NCBI GenBank assembly: GCA_035250245.1
Contig: DATFFH010000045.1
Span: forward strand, 37,494-101,493
DNA length: 64,000 nt
From: Luteimonas_C sp035250245
GTDB taxonomy: Bacteria > Pseudomonadota > Gammaproteobacteria > Xanthomonadales > Xanthomonadaceae
Direction: 5' to 3'
Shown: positions 15,969-25,632 of the stretch, in pieces
Layout of the letters: each line of letters opens with the position of its first letter
Position numbering within the stretch: the stretch's first letter is position 1
The notes under the pieces: generated by a model
Told to the model about the DNA's origin: nothing
What the model saw: only the letters and a program-made list of their open reading frames with translations
Databases searched by the model: none
Program-made: the position numbers and the translations under genes

Positions 15969-18900
15969 ATGACGACTCCCTGGCGCCATCGCTTACGTCT
16001 GTTCCGCCGCGGCGCGTGGTACGCCGTGGCCGCCGTGCTGGTGCTGATGGCGCTGGTTGCAGGCGTCACCAGTCAACTGTTGCCGCTGGCCGAGCGCCAT
16101 CCCGACAAGATCGCCGCCTGGCTCAGCGAGCGTGCGCAGCGCAAAGTCGGTTTCGACCACGTCGAAACCGCGTGGACGCGTCGCGGTCCGCTGCTACGCC
16201 TGGACGGCCTGCGCATCGGCGAAGGTGCGGACGCAGTGCCGATCGGCGAAGCCGAAATACTGGTCGCGCAATACACCGGACTGCTGCCCGGGCGTTCGTT
16301 CACCGAATTGCGCTTGCGCGGCTTGGAATTGACCTTGCAGCGCGACGATCAGGGCCGCTGGTCGGTGCGCGGCTTGCCCGGGCAGGAGCGCGCCGGCGGC
16401 GATCCGCTCGCCGCCCTGGAAAACCTGGGCGAGTTGCAGGTGATCGGCGCCAAGCTGGCTTTGCACGCGCCTTCGCTGGGCATCGATGCGCAGCTGCCGA
16501 AAGTCGATCTGCGCCTGCGCGTGGACGGCGCGCGCGTGCGCGCCGGCGCACGCGCTTGGCCGGTGATCGATCGTCGCGGCGCCGCCGTGTCGCCGATCGA
16601 CGCTTTCATCGATTTCGATCGCAAAGCCGGCGACGGCCGCGCCTGGTTTTCGGCCAATCGAGCCGACCTCGGCTTGTGGTCGTCGTTGTTGCGCTTCGCT
16701 GGCGTGTCGATCAACGGCGGCAGCGGCAATGCGCAGGCCTGGGCCGAATTGCGCGGCCATCGCGCGGTATCGGTGACGGTCGACGCGGCAGTGAACCGCT
16801 TGAGCCTGGGCAGTGTCGTATCCGGTGCCGCGTCGCGGACCGTAGCTTTCGATCGGGTGGAAACCCGTGGCCGCTGGCAGGCGATTTCGGGCGGCTGGCG
16901 CTTCGATGCCTCGCGTCTGCGGATCGGCAGCGGCGAAAACGCGCAAACGCTCGACGGATTGCTCGTCGCCGGCGGCCGTCGTTATGCCTTGATCGCCGAT
17001 CGCATCGCACTGGCGCCGCTGCTGTCGGCGGCGGCTCTGAGCGATCGGCTGCAACCGCGTTTGCAGCGTTGGCTGGCGTCGGCGAAACCGACCGCCTTAT
17101 TGGAGAAGGTGGAAGTCGCGGGCAATGCCGGCGGCGCGATGCGCGCAAAAGCGCGGATCAAGAACCTCGGTTTCGCGCCTGTGGGCCATTCGCCGGGTTT
17201 GAGCGGTTTGTCGGGCGATCTGGTCGGCGATGCGGACGGCTTCGTGATGAAACTCGACCCGGCATCGCCCTTCGTCTTCGATTGGCCCAGCGGCTTCGGC
17301 GTGCCGCATCCCGCGAGTCTGCGAGGCACGGTCGCGGGCTGGCGCGAAGGCGCGGGTTGGCGCGTGGGCACCAGCGCCTTGTATGCGAAAGGCACCGATT
17401 TCGGCGCGCGCGTGCGCGGCGGCTTATGGTTCCAGAACGACGGTACGCGGCCGTGGATCGATCTGGCCGCCGATCTGGACGAAACCACGGTGGCCGCGGC
17501 GAAAGGTTTCTGGGTGAAGCACCAGATGTCGCCGGCGACGGTGAATTGGCTGGATACGGCCCTGGTGGCCGGGCGCGTGCGCAACGGCCGCGCCGTCGCC
17601 TCCGGCGATTTGGACGATTGGCCCTTCCGCGACCACAACGGCTTGTTCCAGGCCGATGCCGAACTCGCCGGCGCGACCGTCAAATTCCAGCCGGATTGGC
17701 CCGCCGCCGAAGCGCTGGACGGCAAAGTCAGTTTCGTCGCCGACGGCTTCACCGTCGACGGCACGGCGAATATCGCCGGCGTCGGCCTGCAGAAACTGCA
17801 GGCCGGCATTCCGCGCTTCGGGCAAGCGACGCTGGCGGTGCGCGCCGAGGGCGCCGGCGATGCGGGCAAGCTGCTCGGCTTGCTCCGGCAAAGCCCGCTG
17901 CGCAAGGAGCATGGCGAAACTTTCGCCAACATCGAAGCCAGCGGCCCGGCCAAGCTCAGTTTCGACATGTCGCTGCCGCTGCGCTCGTCCTCGGGCGAAA
18001 AGAAGCGCATCGACGGCGCGGTCGATCTGGCCGGCGCGAAGTTGTCTGAGAAACGTTGGCAACTGGCTTTCGTCGACGTGCGCGGCCATGCGCGCTACAA
18101 CCAGGACGGTTTCGAAGCCGACAAGCTCGAAGTGCTTCACGAAGGCCAGCCGGGCAAGTTGTCGCTGCGCGCCGGCGGTTACGCGCGCGATGCGGGCCAG
18201 GCTTTCGAAGCCGATCTGCAATCGATGGTGTCGAGCGATGCCTTACTGAGCCGCGCCGAGCAATTGGCCTGGTTGAAACCCTATTTGGAAGGCCGTTCGC
18301 AATGGACCGTCGCGGTGGCGATCCCGCGTTCGGCGCCGGGCAAGACGGCTGCGCCGAGCCGGTTGCAGTTGCGTTCCAATCTGGTCGGCACGGCGCTGAA
18401 CCTGCCGGCGCCGCTGGCCAAGGCCGCGAACGTGCCGCTGGCCGCGACCGTCGATGCGGCGTTGCCGTTGGGCAATGGCGAGGTGCAGGTCGCGTTGGGC
18501 AATCTGCTCGCCTTGCGTTCGCGTACGGTCGGCGACCGCACCGGCGTGCGGATCGCGATGGGCAGCGGCAACGTGTCCGAACCGCCGCCGGCATCGGGCT
18601 TGATCGTGAACGGCCGGGCGAACACGCTGGATGCGATCGAATGGCTGTCGCTGGCCGGAAGCGGCGGCTCGGGCGAAGGCCTCAAGCTGCAGCAGGCCGA
18701 CGTCAGCGCCAACCGTCTGCTGATGTTCGGGTCTTCTTTCGCCAATACGCGCCTGCAAGTCTCGCCGACCGCGGCGGGCAGCCGCATCCGCATCGACGGC
18801 CCGGCCCTGGCCGGCACGGTGCTGGCGCCTTCCGCCGACGGCGCGCCGCTCAGCGGCAATTTCGAACGCGCCTATTTCCGTTTCGCCAAGACCGCCGGCG

Positions 18901-19799
18901 CAGCGACATCCGCAACGCCGGCATCGTCGAAGACGGCAGAGATGGATCCGGCCAAAATACCGCCGCTGACTTTTGACGTTGCCGATCTGCGCATCAACGA
19001 CGGCACGTTCGGCAACGCCAAGCTGCGCACCCAGCCGGTGGCCAACGGCATGCGCATCGAGCAATTGCAGGTGCGCGGGCCCAAGCAGAACATCGACATC
19101 CAAGGCGATTGGCTTGGCCGCGGCGCGGCGGCGCGCACCCGTTTGGGCATCGCGATCGACAGCCAGGACATCGGCGCACTCCTGGCCGGCGCCGGATTCG
19201 GCAAGCAGGTGGACGGCGGCAAGGGCAAGATCCGCTTCGACGCAAATTGGCCGGGCGCGCCGTCGGCGTTCAAGCTGGACGCGCTGCAGGGCAAGCTGAC
19301 GCTTTCGGCCACGAACGGGCGCCTGTTGGAAGTGGAACCGGGCGCGGGCCGCGTGCTCGGCTTGCTGAGCCTGACCCAGCTGCCGCGCCGGTTGATGTTG
19401 GATTTCCGCGATTTCTTCTCCAAGGGTTTCGCCTTCAACGAGATCGCCGGCAACATCGAATTCGCTTCCGGGCAGGCGCGCAGCGACGATCTGGCGATCG
19501 AAGGCCCCGCGGCCGAGATCCGCATCCGCGGCAGCGCCGACCTGCGCGCGCAGCAGTTCGACCAGACCATCGAAGTGCTGCCGCGCGCAGGCAACCTGCT
19601 CACCGTCGCCGGCGCGGTGGTCGGCGGCCCGGTCGGCGCCGCGATCGGCGCGGCCGCGAACGCGGTGCTGAAAAAGCCGCTGGGCCAGGTGGCGGCCAAG
19701 ACCTATCGCGTCACCGGGCCCTGGAAAGAGCCGAAAGTCGAGGTGATCGGCCGCGAGCAGAGCCGCGTGTCGCGCTCGCAGGCGCCTCCGGCCGGTTGA
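15969..19799 (+). CDS. yhdP: YhdP-family AsmA-like envelope lipid-transport protein
   Basis: 1276 residues. One N-terminal transmembrane segment at about 14-37 is followed by a very long, beta-rich periplasmic region (DUF3971 then AsmA-like C-terminal domain, with the KLTLSATNGRLLEVEPGAGRVLGLLSL block near 1110-1140). The C-terminal part contains a Gly/Ala-rich helix (VAGAVVGGPVGAAIGAAANAVL). In E. coli, YhdP with TamB and YdbH forms bridges that carry phospholipid to the outer membrane. The position after rng is the usual one. The function is by family, not from a site seen here. Confidence 0.93.
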   Translation: MTTPWRHRLRLFRRGAWYAVAAVLVLMALVAGVTSQLLPLAERHPDKIAAWLSERAQRKVGFDHVETAWTRRGPLLRLDGLRIGEGADAVPIGEAEILVAQYTGLLPGRSFTELRLRGLELTLQRDDQGRWSVRGLPGQERAGGDPLAALENLGELQVIGAKLALHAPSLGIDAQLPKVDLRLRVDGARVRAGARAWPVIDRRGAAVSPIDAFIDFDRKAGDGRAWFSANRADLGLWSSLLRFAGVSINGGSGNAQAWAELRGHRAVSVTVDAAVNRLSLGSVVSGAASRTVAFDRVETRGRWQAISGGWRFDASRLRIGSGENAQTLDGLLVAGGRRYALIADRIALAPLLSAAALSDRLQPRLQRWLASAKPTALLEKVEVAGNAGGAMRAKARIKNLGFAPVGHSPGLSGLSGDLVGDADGFVMKLDPASPFVFDWPSGFGVPHPASLRGTVAGWREGAGWRVGTSALYAKGTDFGARVRGGLWFQNDGTRPWIDLAADLDETTVAAAKGFWVKHQMSPATVNWLDTALVAGRVRNGRAVASGDLDDWPFRDHNGLFQADAELAGATVKFQPDWPAAEALDGKVSFVADGFTVDGTANIAGVGLQKLQAGIPRFGQATLAVRAEGAGDAGKLLGLLRQSPLRKEHGETFANIEASGPAKLSFDMSLPLRSSSGEKKRIDGAVDLAGAKLSEKRWQLAFVDVRGHARYNQDGFEADKLEVLHEGQPGKLSLRAGGYARDAGQAFEADLQSMVSSDALLSRAEQLAWLKPYLEGRSQWTVAVAIPRSAPGKTAAPSRLQLRSNLVGTALNLPAPLAKAANVPLAATVDAALPLGNGEVQVALGNLLALRSRTVGDRTGVRIAMGSGNVSEPPPASGLIVNGRANTLDAIEWLSLAGSGGSGEGLKLQQADVSANRLLMFGSSFANTRLQVSPTAAGSRIRIDGPALAGTVLAPSADGAPLSGNFERAYFRFAKTAGAATSATPASSKTAEMDPAKIPPLTFDVADLRINDGTFGNAKLRTQPVANGMRIEQLQVRGPKQNIDIQGDWLGRGAAARTRLGIAIDSQDIGALLAGAGFGKQVDGGKGKIRFDANWPGAPSAFKLDALQGKLTLSATNGRLLEVEPGAGRVLGLLSLTQLPRRLMLDFRDFFSKGFAFNEIAGNIEFASGQARSDDLAIEGPAAEIRIRGSADLRAQQFDQTIEVLPRAGNLLTVAGAVVGGPVGAAIGAAANAVLKKPLGQVAAKTYRVTGPWKEPKVEVIGREQSRVSRSQAPPAG

Positions 19800-19833
19800 T
19801 TCGGCGGGCCGCAAGCCGCATGTTCTTAAGCTG

Positions 19834-19953
19834 TCATTCCCGCGAAAGCGGGAATCCAGCGACTTTGCTCTGCCGCTTGGCAAGAAGCGTTTCCAAGCCC
19901 GCCGAGCACGAGAAAGGCTTAAAGTCACTGGATTCCCGCTTTCGCGGGAATGA
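19834..19953. repeat. Inverted-repeat element, family C (ATTCCCGCGAAAGCGGGAAT)
   Basis: Arms 19834-19859 and 19928-19953 are each a perfect hairpin and are reverse complements of each other. The core has the ATTCCC-n8-GGGAAT form also known from the dRS3 repeats of Neisseria. It separates yhdP from tldD. Other copies are at 55721-55807 and 56904-56980. Confidence 0.88.
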
Positions 19954-19995
19954 CGGCTTAGAGCAAACCGCATTCCATCCCCTGGAACACTATCG

Positions 19996-21438
19996 ATGAC
20001 CCAATCCCTCGCCATCGCCGAATCCCGCCTCCTGCTTCCCGCCGGCCTGGACGATCGCGGCCTGGACCGCGCCTTCGGCAGCCTGCTCGGACCGGGCATC
20101 GACTTCGGCGATCTGTATTTCCAGCACGCGCGCCGCGAAAGCTGGAGCGTTGAAGACGGCATCGTCAGGGACGGCGCGCATTCGATCGAGCAGGGCGTGG
20201 GCGTACGCGCGATCAGCGGCGAGAAGACCGGTTTCGCCTATTCCGACGACATCAACGCCCAGGCCCTGATCGAAGCCGCGCATTCGGCGCGGGCGATCGC
20301 GCGCGACGGCAACGAGCATCCGGCGCAGGCGCTGGTGCGCGGATCGGGCCGCGAACTGTACGTGCCGCAGGATCCGATCGACGGCCTGGACAACGCCGCC
20401 AAGGTCGAGGCGCTGCGCCGCGTCGATAAATTGCTTCGCGCCGCCGATCCGCGGGTGAAGCAGGTGATGGTCGGATTGTCCGGCGGCGTGGACACGATCC
20501 TGGTCGCGCGCAGCGACGGTGTGCTCGCTGGCGACGTGCGACCGCTGGTGCGGATGAACATCCAGGTGATCGTCGAACAGAATGGACGTCGCGAGACCGG
20601 CTTCGCCGGTTTCGGCGGCCGCTACAGCTACGAAGAACTGCTCGCCGACGGCAAACCGGAAAAATTCGCGCGCGAAGCCTTGCGCCAGGCTTTGGTGAAT
20701 CTGGAAGCCATCGACGCGCCGGCCGGCGTGATGCCGGTGGTGTTGGGCAGCGGCTGGCCGGGCGTGCTGCTGCACGAAGCGGTCGGGCACGGTCTGGAAG
20801 GCGACTTCAACCGCAAGGGCACATCGACCTACGCCGGGCGCATGGGCCAGCGCGTCGCTTCGCCGGGCGTGACCATCGTCGACGACGGCACGCTCGCAGG
20901 CCGGCGCGGCTCGCTCAACATCGACGACGAAGGTACGCCCAGCCAGTGCAATACGCTGATCGAGGACGGCGTGCTGGTCGGCTACATGCAGGACACGTTG
21001 AACGCGCGGCTGATGGGCGCCCAACCCACCGGCAACGGCCGTCGCGAATCGTTCGCGCATCTGGTGATGCCGCGCATGACCAACACCTACATGCTGGCCG
21101 GGCAGCACGATCCCGACGAGATGATCCGCTTGGTGAAAAAGGGCTTGTACGCGGTCAATTTCGGCGGCGGCCAGGTCGACATCACGAGCGGCAAGTACGT
21201 GTTCTCCGCGACCGAGGCGTATCTGATCGAAGACGGCAAGATCAGCGCGCCGGTGAAGGGCGCGACTTTGATCGGCAACGGCCCCGAAACCATGCAGCGG
21301 GTGAAGATGATCGGCCACGACATGCGCTTGGACGACGGCGTGGGAGTGTGCGGCAAGGACGGCCAGAGCGTGCCGGTGGGCGTGGGCCAGCCGTCGTTGT
21401 TGATCGATCAGCTGACCGTGGGCGGCACGCAGGCGTGA
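19996..21438 (+). CDS. tldD: Metalloprotease TldD
   Basis: Catalytic subunit of the TldD/TldE (PmbA) heterodimer, which degrades unfolded peptides and matures some peptide natural products and microcin-type antibiotics. 480 residues. The zinc motif HEAVGH sits in LLHEAVGHGLEGDF at about 258-271; the C-terminal CGKDGQSVPVGVGQPSLL block is typical. The partner gene pmbA follows within 0.8 kb, separated by darP on the other strand. Confidence 0.96.
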   Translation: MTQSLAIAESRLLLPAGLDDRGLDRAFGSLLGPGIDFGDLYFQHARRESWSVEDGIVRDGAHSIEQGVGVRAISGEKTGFAYSDDINAQALIEAAHSARAIARDGNEHPAQALVRGSGRELYVPQDPIDGLDNAAKVEALRRVDKLLRAADPRVKQVMVGLSGGVDTILVARSDGVLAGDVRPLVRMNIQVIVEQNGRRETGFAGFGGRYSYEELLADGKPEKFAREALRQALVNLEAIDAPAGVMPVVLGSGWPGVLLHEAVGHGLEGDFNRKGTSTYAGRMGQRVASPGVTIVDDGTLAGRRGSLNIDDEGTPSQCNTLIEDGVLVGYMQDTLNARLMGAQPTGNGRRESFAHLVMPRMTNTYMLAGQHDPDEMIRLVKKGLYAVNFGGGQVDITSGKYVFSATEAYLIEDGKISAPVKGATLIGNGPETMQRVKMIGHDMRLDDGVGVCGKDGQSVPVGVGQPSLLIDQLTVGGTQA

Positions 21439-21461
21439 TGTTGGCAAATCGCAACGAACAT

Positions 21462-21606
21462 TCCCTCTCCTCCGAACGCAGTTCGGGGGAGAGGGCTAGG
21501 GTGAGGGGGGATTTTGATGTTGCTCTTCCGAGAGCAACGGCAACAGCAAGAGCCCCCCTCACCCCAACCCTCTCCCCCGACGGCTGCGCCGCCGGGGGAG
21601 AGGGGG
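21462..21606. repeat. Inverted-repeat element, family E
   Basis: Left part about 21462-21510 and right part about 21552-21606, with CCTCTCC and GGAGAGG hairpins and GGTGAGGGGGG tails facing inward. It lies between the convergent ends of tldD and darP, the right end being 3 bases from the darP stop. Confidence 0.8.
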
Positions 21607-21608
21607 AA

Positions 21609-22157
21609 TTACGTCGGGTCGGAGTCTTCGTCGTCGGACGTGGAAGCCAACAATTCGCGCAATTCGCGGAACAGCTCGCGATAACTGTGCGGCGGTTTGT
21701 TCTTCGCCCGCTCCTCGGCGGCGTTGCGCGCCAATTGGCGCAGGCGTTGCCGATCCGCTCCCGGATGTTCGGCCAGCAACTCGGTCAAAGCCGCGTCGCC
21801 GTCGTCGAGCAAGCGCTCGCGCCAAGCCTCGGCGCGATGCAGCATCGCGGTTTCGCGCCGCGAGGCTTCGCCTCCGGCGTCCATCGCGTCGCGGATCGCG
21901 TCCAGCGTCTCGTCTTCCTCGCGCCGCATCTGCTTGGCCAGGAAGGCCATTTGCCGCTTGCGCGCGATCGGCGAGGTGATGCGCTGGGTTTCGGCGATGT
22001 GCGGGCGCAGCGAGTCCGGAATCGGCAGCTTGTCCAGCTGGCCGGCGCCGAGCGCGACCAGGCGCTGGGCCAGGGCCAGCACGTCCAGCGCTTCGCGCCG
22101 TTGCTGGCTGCGGCTGGGCGACAGGAATTCGCCGGTGTCTTCGTCGCGTCCTCGCAT
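21609..22157 (-). CDS. darP: Dual-action ribosomal maturation protein DarP (YjgA)
   Basis: 182 residues from the ATG at 22157, preceded by GAAGAGGT. The longer frame to 22436 is antisense to pmbA and has no family match. DUF615/YjgA features: DEDTGEFLSPSRSQQRREALDVLALAQRLV at the N-terminus, ITSPIARKRQMAFLAKQMR in the middle, and a basic C-terminal region (RLRQLARNAAEER). DarP helps late assembly of the 50S peptidyl-transferase centre. Its placement between tldD and pmbA on the opposite strand matches other Xanthomonadaceae as I recall them. Confidence 0.92.
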   Translation of the reverse strand: MRGRDEDTGEFLSPSRSQQRREALDVLALAQRLVALGAGQLDKLPIPDSLRPHIAETQRITSPIARKRQMAFLAKQMRREEDETLDAIRDAMDAGGEASRRETAMLHRAEAWRERLLDDGDAALTELLAEHPGADRQRLRQLARNAAEERAKNKPPHSYRELFRELRELLASTSDDEDSDPT

Positions 22158-22224
22158 GACCTCTTCGCTATCGATAATCCGCCGGGAAGCGTTTTTCCGG
22201 CGCCGCAGACCCAAGGATAAGCCA

Positions 22225-23586
22225 TTGAACGCAGTCATTCCGCAAATCCATGACGACAGCCGGGCCCGGCTGGACGCGCTGGCCGAGATTTCGCAGCGCC
22301 TGCTCGAACGCTGCCGCGCGAACGGCGCCGACCAGGCCGAAGTGAGCTGCAGCGAAGAGCACGGGCTCAACGTCAACGTGCGTATGGGCGAAGTGGAGAC
22401 GGTGGAGTCCACCCGCGACCGCGGCATCGGCGTCACCGTCTATTTCGGCAAGCGCAAGGGCAGCGCCAGCACCGCCGACCTGCGCGAGGATAGTCTGGAG
22501 GCCACGGTCGCCCAGGCCTGCGCCATCGCCAAGTACACCGAGGACGATCCGGCTTCCGGCCTGGCCGATGCCGAGTTGATGGCGCGCGAGCAGGGCGATT
22601 TCGACACCTGGCATCCCTGGCGGATAGAAGCCGACCACGCCATCGATCTGGCCTTGGCCTGCGAGAACGCCGGCCGCGAATCCGATGCGCGCATCGAGAA
22701 TTCCGACGGCGCTTCGGTCGGCAGCAGCGAAAGCCTCGGCGTCTACGCCAATTCGCACGGCTTCGTCGGCCGCGAGCGCAGCACCCAGCACACCATCGGC
22801 TGCGCGCTGATCGCAGGCCGCGGCGATGAGATGCAACGCGACGGCTGGTACAGCACGGCGCTGGCCGCCGACGATCTGGAACCGGCGGCGAGCATCGGCT
22901 TGCGCGCGGCCCAGCGCGCCGCTTCGCGCCTGGCGCCGCGGCAAGTCGCCACCGGCGCCTATCCTGTGCTGTTTTCTGCGGAAATCGCGCGTTCGCTGAT
23001 CGGCCATCTGATCGGCGCGGTTTCCGGCGGTGCGCTGTACCGGCGTGCGAGCTTCCTGCTCGACAGCGTAGGCACTTCCTTGTTCCCGTCGTGGATGTCG
23101 ATCGTGGAGCAGCCGTTCCTGCGTCGCGGTTTCCGTTCCTCGTCGTACGACTCCGAAGGCGTGGCCACGCGCGAATCTGCTTTGGTGCTGGACGGCGTGT
23201 TGCAGCGCTATGTCCTGGGCAGTTATTCGGCGCGCAAACTCGGGTTGCAGACCACCGCCAACGCCGGCGGCGTGCACAATCTTTCGGTGTCTTCCAACGC
23301 CGGCGATCTCGACGGTTTGATCGCGGGCATGGGTAGCGGCCTGCTGGTGACCGAGCTGATGGGGCAGGGCGTGAACAACGTCACCGGCGACTATTCGCGT
23401 GGCGCAGCCGGGTTCTGGATCGAGAACGGCGCCATCGCCTATCCCGTGGACGGCATCACTGTGGCCGGTAACCTCAAATCGATGTTCGCGGGCATCGAGG
23501 CGGTCGGCAACGACGTCGATCCGCGCTCCCATATCCGCACCGGCTCGATCCTGATCGGCAAAATGACCGTCGCCGGCGCCGATTGA
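22225..23586 (+). CDS. pmbA: Metalloprotease-like subunit PmbA (TldE)
   Basis: Non-catalytic partner of TldD. The best start is TTG at 22225 (AAGGA about 9 bases upstream), giving 453 residues, close to the E. coli protein (450). The frame runs open upstream across darP, but that part is antisense shadow. Family blocks: EVSCSEEHGLNVNVRMGEVETVE, DRGIGVTVYFGKRKGSAS, NSDGASVGSSES and the C-terminal GDYSRGAAGFWIENG. The HExxxH of TldD is absent, as expected. Confidence 0.95.
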   Translation: MNAVIPQIHDDSRARLDALAEISQRLLERCRANGADQAEVSCSEEHGLNVNVRMGEVETVESTRDRGIGVTVYFGKRKGSASTADLREDSLEATVAQACAIAKYTEDDPASGLADAELMAREQGDFDTWHPWRIEADHAIDLALACENAGRESDARIENSDGASVGSSESLGVYANSHGFVGRERSTQHTIGCALIAGRGDEMQRDGWYSTALAADDLEPAASIGLRAAQRAASRLAPRQVATGAYPVLFSAEIARSLIGHLIGAVSGGALYRRASFLLDSVGTSLFPSWMSIVEQPFLRRGFRSSSYDSEGVATRESALVLDGVLQRYVLGSYSARKLGLQTTANAGGVHNLSVSSNAGDLDGLIAGMGSGLLVTELMGQGVNNVTGDYSRGAAGFWIENGAIAYPVDGITVAGNLKSMFAGIEAVGNDVDPRSHIRTGSILIGKMTVAGAD

Positions 23587-23643
23587 CGTATTCTCAGCGG
23601 ACGGGCGGCACGAGGGCCGTCCGATAACCGAAGGGGTACGAGC

Positions 23644-24069
23644 ATGAGCGATTTGAACGAAACCGCGCCGCCGCCGGCACCCGCCGCAGGAACGCCCAGC
23701 GCCGAAGAGCGCCAGTGGGCGATGTTCGCGCATCTTTCCGCTCTGATCGGCGGCATCGTCACCGCCGGTTGGCTGGCCAGCCTGGGCTGCCTGATCGGTC
23801 CGCTGATCATCTGGCAGATCAAGAAGGACACGATGCCTTTCGCGGCCGATCAGGCCAAGGAAGCGCTGAATTTCAACATCACGTTGGCCGGGCTGATGGT
23901 GATCCTGACCGCGCTGGGCCTGCTGACCATCGGCATCGGTTTCATCGTGATCGCGCCTTTGATGCTGCTGATCGGCGTTGCTGCGCTCGTTTTCATCATC
24001 ATCGCCGCCATCAAGTCGAACGAGGGCGTGGCCTACCGTTATCCGTTCACGTTGCGGTTGATCAAGTAA
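23644..24069 (+). CDS. DUF4870 small membrane protein (copy 1)
   Basis: 141 residues. A Pro/Ala-rich N-terminal tail (about 25 residues) is followed by RQWAMFAHLSAL and three hydrophobic segments at about 33-58, 79-105 and 105-125, then KSNEGVAYRYPFTLRLIK. The EALNFNI motif between the first two segments is the DUF4870 signature. Function unknown; proteins of this family are inner-membrane. A second member lies 3 kb downstream, and the DUF1800/DUF1501 pair is between them. Confidence 0.88.
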   Translation: MSDLNETAPPPAPAAGTPSAEERQWAMFAHLSALIGGIVTAGWLASLGCLIGPLIIWQIKKDTMPFAADQAKEALNFNITLAGLMVILTALGLLTIGIGFIVIAPLMLLIGVAALVFIIIAAIKSNEGVAYRYPFTLRLIK

Positions 24070-24090
24070 CCGCAACACTCATGGGAAGAA

Positions 24091-24111
24091 CTTCCCTTTT
24101 TCAAAGGGAAG
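24091..24111. repeat. Short palindrome related to family D
   Basis: A single hairpin, CTTCCC-TTTTTCAAA-GGGAAG, in the gap after the DUF4870 gene. It could also serve as a weak terminator. Confidence 0.5.
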
Positions 24112-24176
24112 AAAGCAAAGTCAACCTTCCGGGCGTCCGCGCGTTGGTCTAGATAGGCCAACGCCGCGGAGCCCGC

Positions 24177-25631
24177 ATGTCGACCCGACAAGCCGCATCC
24201 GCGCTCAACCGCTTCGGATTGGGCGCCAAAACCGGCGAACTGCAAACCTTGCGGGAGCCGCGCGAATGGCTGCTCGGCCAGCTGTCCGCGCCTCCATTGC
24301 AGCGCTCGGCTTTCGCCGGACTGCCTTCCAGCCGCGACTATCTGCGGCGCGAATTCGCCTATAACCGCGAGCGTCTGCTGGAACGGCGCGCACAGCAGTC
24401 GAACCTAGCGGCGAACGCCAGCGACGGCGACGCTGTGCAGAAATTCAAACAAAGTTTCCGCGCCAGCTTCGGCGATGACCAGCTGGCAGAAATCGGCGCC
24501 CGCTACCGCGCGGCCACGATCGCCGAGGCCGGTTTCGCCGAACGACTGGTCCGTTTCTGGTCCAACCATTTCGCGATTTCCGTCGACAAGCGGCAAGCCG
24601 CGCTGTATGCGGCGCCGATGGAGCGCGAAGCGATCCGTCCGCACGTGTTCGGCCGTTTCGAGGATCTGCTGCTCGCCGCGGAAACGCATCCGGGCATGCT
24701 GCGCTATCTGGACAATGCGCAATCGGTCGGCGAGACCTCGATGTTCGCCGAGCGCGGCGCGCAGCGGCTGCGTCGGCGCGGCGGAGACCAGCCTAAGCGC
24801 AAGCTGGGGTTGAACGAGAATCTGGCGCGCGAAATCTTGGAGCTGCATACCTTGGGCGTCGACGGCGGCTACGCCCAAGCCGACGTGGCCGAGCTGGCGC
24901 GCGCGATCACCGGTTGGGGCACGCCGCTCGCACGCGATTTTGCGGGCGAAAAGACGGTGAGCGAGGTCTTCGTATTCCGCTCGGTCGCGCACGAGCCCGG
25001 CGCTCGCAGCGTGCTCGGCAAACGCTATGCCGAGGGCGGCGTGGAGCAGGGCCGAGCGGTGCTGGCGGATCTGGCGCGACATCCTTCGACGGCGAAACAC
25101 CTTTCGCTGAAACTGGCGCGCCATTTCGTCGCCGACGAACCGCCTTCCGCCCTCGTCGAAAAGATGGCGGCGGCGTATCGGCAAAGCGGCGGAGAATTGC
25201 GCGAGGTGTACCGGGCGATGATCGAAAGCGATCTGGCCTGGGCGCCGGATGCGCGCAAATTCAAGACGCCCGACGATTTCCTGGTATCGGCCTTGCGCGC
25301 GGGCGGCATCGACGGCGGCGTGCGGCCGCAGGGTTTGGTCGCCCTGTTGCGCCAGTTGGGCCAACCGCCGTTCACGCCGCGCTCGCCGGCCGGATTCGCC
25401 GATCGCGCCGCCGACTGGACCGGACCCGACGCATTGTGGAAACGCGTGCAGGCCGCCGAAGCGCTGGCGCAGCGTTTGCCGCAGCAGCGGCTCGATCCCG
25501 TGGCGCTGGCGCATTCCGCGTTGGGCGCGGCGCTCGACGCCGAGACCGCGACGGCGCTGAAACGGGCCGAATCGGCGCGCGACGGCGCGGCGCTGCTGTT
25601 CGCCAGCCCCGCGTTCCAATGGAGGATTTGA
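24177..25631 (+). CDS. DUF1800 family protein
   Basis: 484 residues. DUF1800 hallmarks seen: the N-terminal AASALNRFGLGAK (usually HLLnRatFG), ERLVRFWSNHFAIS, EREAIRPHVFGRFEDLLLAAETHPGML, NENLAREILELHTLGVDGGY and a C-terminal FKTPDDFLVSALRA. No signal peptide is evident. Members occur next to DUF1501 genes across many bacteria and their biochemical role is not established. Stop and the next start are separated by one base. Confidence 0.9.
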   Translation: MSTRQAASALNRFGLGAKTGELQTLREPREWLLGQLSAPPLQRSAFAGLPSSRDYLRREFAYNRERLLERRAQQSNLAANASDGDAVQKFKQSFRASFGDDQLAEIGARYRAATIAEAGFAERLVRFWSNHFAISVDKRQAALYAAPMEREAIRPHVFGRFEDLLLAAETHPGMLRYLDNAQSVGETSMFAERGAQRLRRRGGDQPKRKLGLNENLAREILELHTLGVDGGYAQADVAELARAITGWGTPLARDFAGEKTVSEVFVFRSVAHEPGARSVLGKRYAEGGVEQGRAVLADLARHPSTAKHLSLKLARHFVADEPPSALVEKMAAAYRQSGGELREVYRAMIESDLAWAPDARKFKTPDDFLVSALRAGGIDGGVRPQGLVALLRQLGQPPFTPRSPAGFADRAADWTGPDALWKRVQAAEALAQRLPQQRLDPVALAHSALGAALDAETATALKRAESARDGAALLFASPAFQWRI

Positions 25632-25632
25632 G

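Noticed and set aside
14037..15989. 650-codon minus-strand frame opposite rng
   Set aside because: His/Gln/Arg/Ala-rich antisense composition typical of shadows in GC-rich DNA; rng on the plus strand is unambiguous.
19834..19859. Phage attachment site at the dRS3-like palindrome
   Set aside because: Neisseria dRS3 repeats can be phage targets, but no integrase or phage gene is near any of the three copies here.
22168..24078. 636-codon minus-strand frame opposite pmbA
   Set aside because: Antisense shadow of pmbA and the DUF4870 gene, with no Shine-Dalgarno site and a biased composition.
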